A stretch of DNA of 10,247 nucleotides, from NCBI GenBank assembly GCA_015499985.1, contig JAAAUF010001211.1:1-10247 (forward strand), in the 5' to 3' direction. The position numbers and the translations under genes were made by a program. Numbering within the stretch: position 1 is the first letter of the stretch; every line of letters begins with the position of its first letter. Below the pieces are notes generated by a model. The model was not told the DNA's origin. It saw only the letters and a list, made by a program, of their open reading frames with translations, and ran no database searches. Positions 9,728-10,247 of the stretch are shown in pieces. Source of the DNA: Haplosporangium gracile. Taxonomy: Eukaryota > Mortierellomycota > Mortierellomycetes > Mortierellales > Mortierellaceae.

Positions 9728-10247
9728 GAAAACGGTCCCGACACGCCTGTTGCGCAATGCCCAACCACCATGATGGCCGAGTTTTTGGATGCACACGTCC
9801 ACAATAGCTCTGAACGCGATGGTGAACTGGTGTTTCCGTTTTCTATCCCTGCAGAATAAGTGTCCAGTCCAGATATCGTCTTTGTTCTGCGATCCAGCAG
9901 CTCGACATTGGATGGCTCCGTGGACAGCACCGCCTACTGTTGACTCTACATCATCTGACGTCATCTGTCCAGGGTTTGTGGGAGTCAAATTATGCAAGGA
10001 GCTCTCAAAGAGTAAGGCGATCGATGTCCGCAGTACCGTCCAACCAACCAAGGTCCGGAACCACGGAGTTGACATTAACCAGTACTGCCAGCCACATGGA
10101 CACTATATCAACCTCATCATCAGTTATCCTGCAGGTATTGCGGAAATATTTTATGGACAAGCCTGCCATACAGAGAACATGCCGAAACTCCTGACGGAGA
10201 TTGCTCTGACGATCGATGACAGTAATATTGACCTTTTTTTTTTTTTT
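9728..10247 (+). pseudogene. Broken, edge-truncated member of a lineage-expanded fungal protein family (possibly Crinkler-like / PD-(D/E)xK type)
   Basis: Two adjacent plus-strand frames look protein-coding by codon use. The first is open 9728-9856, broken by TAA at 9857-9859 and continuing to TGA at 9941-9943. It contains MMAEFLDAHVH and PDIVFVLRSSSS. The second takes over near 9940-9970 and runs to the window edge, with VGVKLCKELSKSKAIDVRST, INLIISYPAGIAEIFYG and LTIDDSNIDLFF. A conserved PD, then a strand with VxVKL, then a helix recalls the degenerate nuclease fold seen in C-terminal regions of large Mortierella and Rhizophagus families related to Crinkler-type proteins. That link is from memory and tentative. 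The internal stop, the frame change and the missing N-terminal part mark it as a remnant. A T run (10234-10247) ends the window. Minus-strand frames over the same bases are weaker in codon use. Confidence 0.45.

Noticed and set aside
9712..10075. Minus-strand frames of 72 and 117 codons
   Set aside because: They overlap the plus-strand decayed gene, whose codon use (AAG, GTC, ATC, AAC) and motifs are more convincing; no minus-strand family match is evident.

Overview
This is eukaryotic nuclear DNA, very probably from a filamentous fungus. The genes have many short GT-AG introns (about 90-160 nt) plus one longer first intron each. Their exons favour C or G in third codon positions (AAG, GTC, ATC, AAC). 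Long pyrimidine-rich leaders precede the starts, and AATAAA sites follow the stops. Gene content and style suggest an early-diverging fungus of the Mortierella kind (Mucoromycota). That lineage call is inference, not proof.

Layout. Positions 1-1655 are AT-rich and low-complexity with no gene I can support. A degenerate pogo/Tigger-type DNA transposon lies at 1658-3223, flanked by TA. It carries a broken transposase on the minus strand. Three intact genes follow, all on the plus strand. (1) 3690-5050 is a 270-residue multi-pass membrane protein of the rolling-stone / FAR-17a (AIG1)-like type, in three exons. (2) 5470-6260 is a 122-residue small mitochondrial inner-membrane protein resembling the MICOS subunit Mic12/Aim5, in two exons. 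(3) 7064-9557 is kynurenine 3-monooxygenase, 492 residues in seven exons, the most secure call in the window. From about 9728 to the right edge lies a broken plus-strand reading frame with an in-frame stop and a frame change. It resembles the C-terminal region of a large lineage-expanded fungal family that I associate, tentatively, with Crinkler-like / PD-(D/E)xK-type proteins.

The three intact genes run head to tail, each with its own leader and poly(A) signal, so they look like independent transcription units. KMO (outer mitochondrial membrane, tryptophan-to-NAD route) and the Mic12-like protein (inner membrane cristae junctions) share an organelle, but nothing shows a joint pathway. I see no operon-like or novel multi-gene system. 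The points most worth a second look are the decayed family member at the right edge, the transposon and its odd internal plus-strand frame, the candidate Thr/His pair in the membrane protein, and the shared long first introns.
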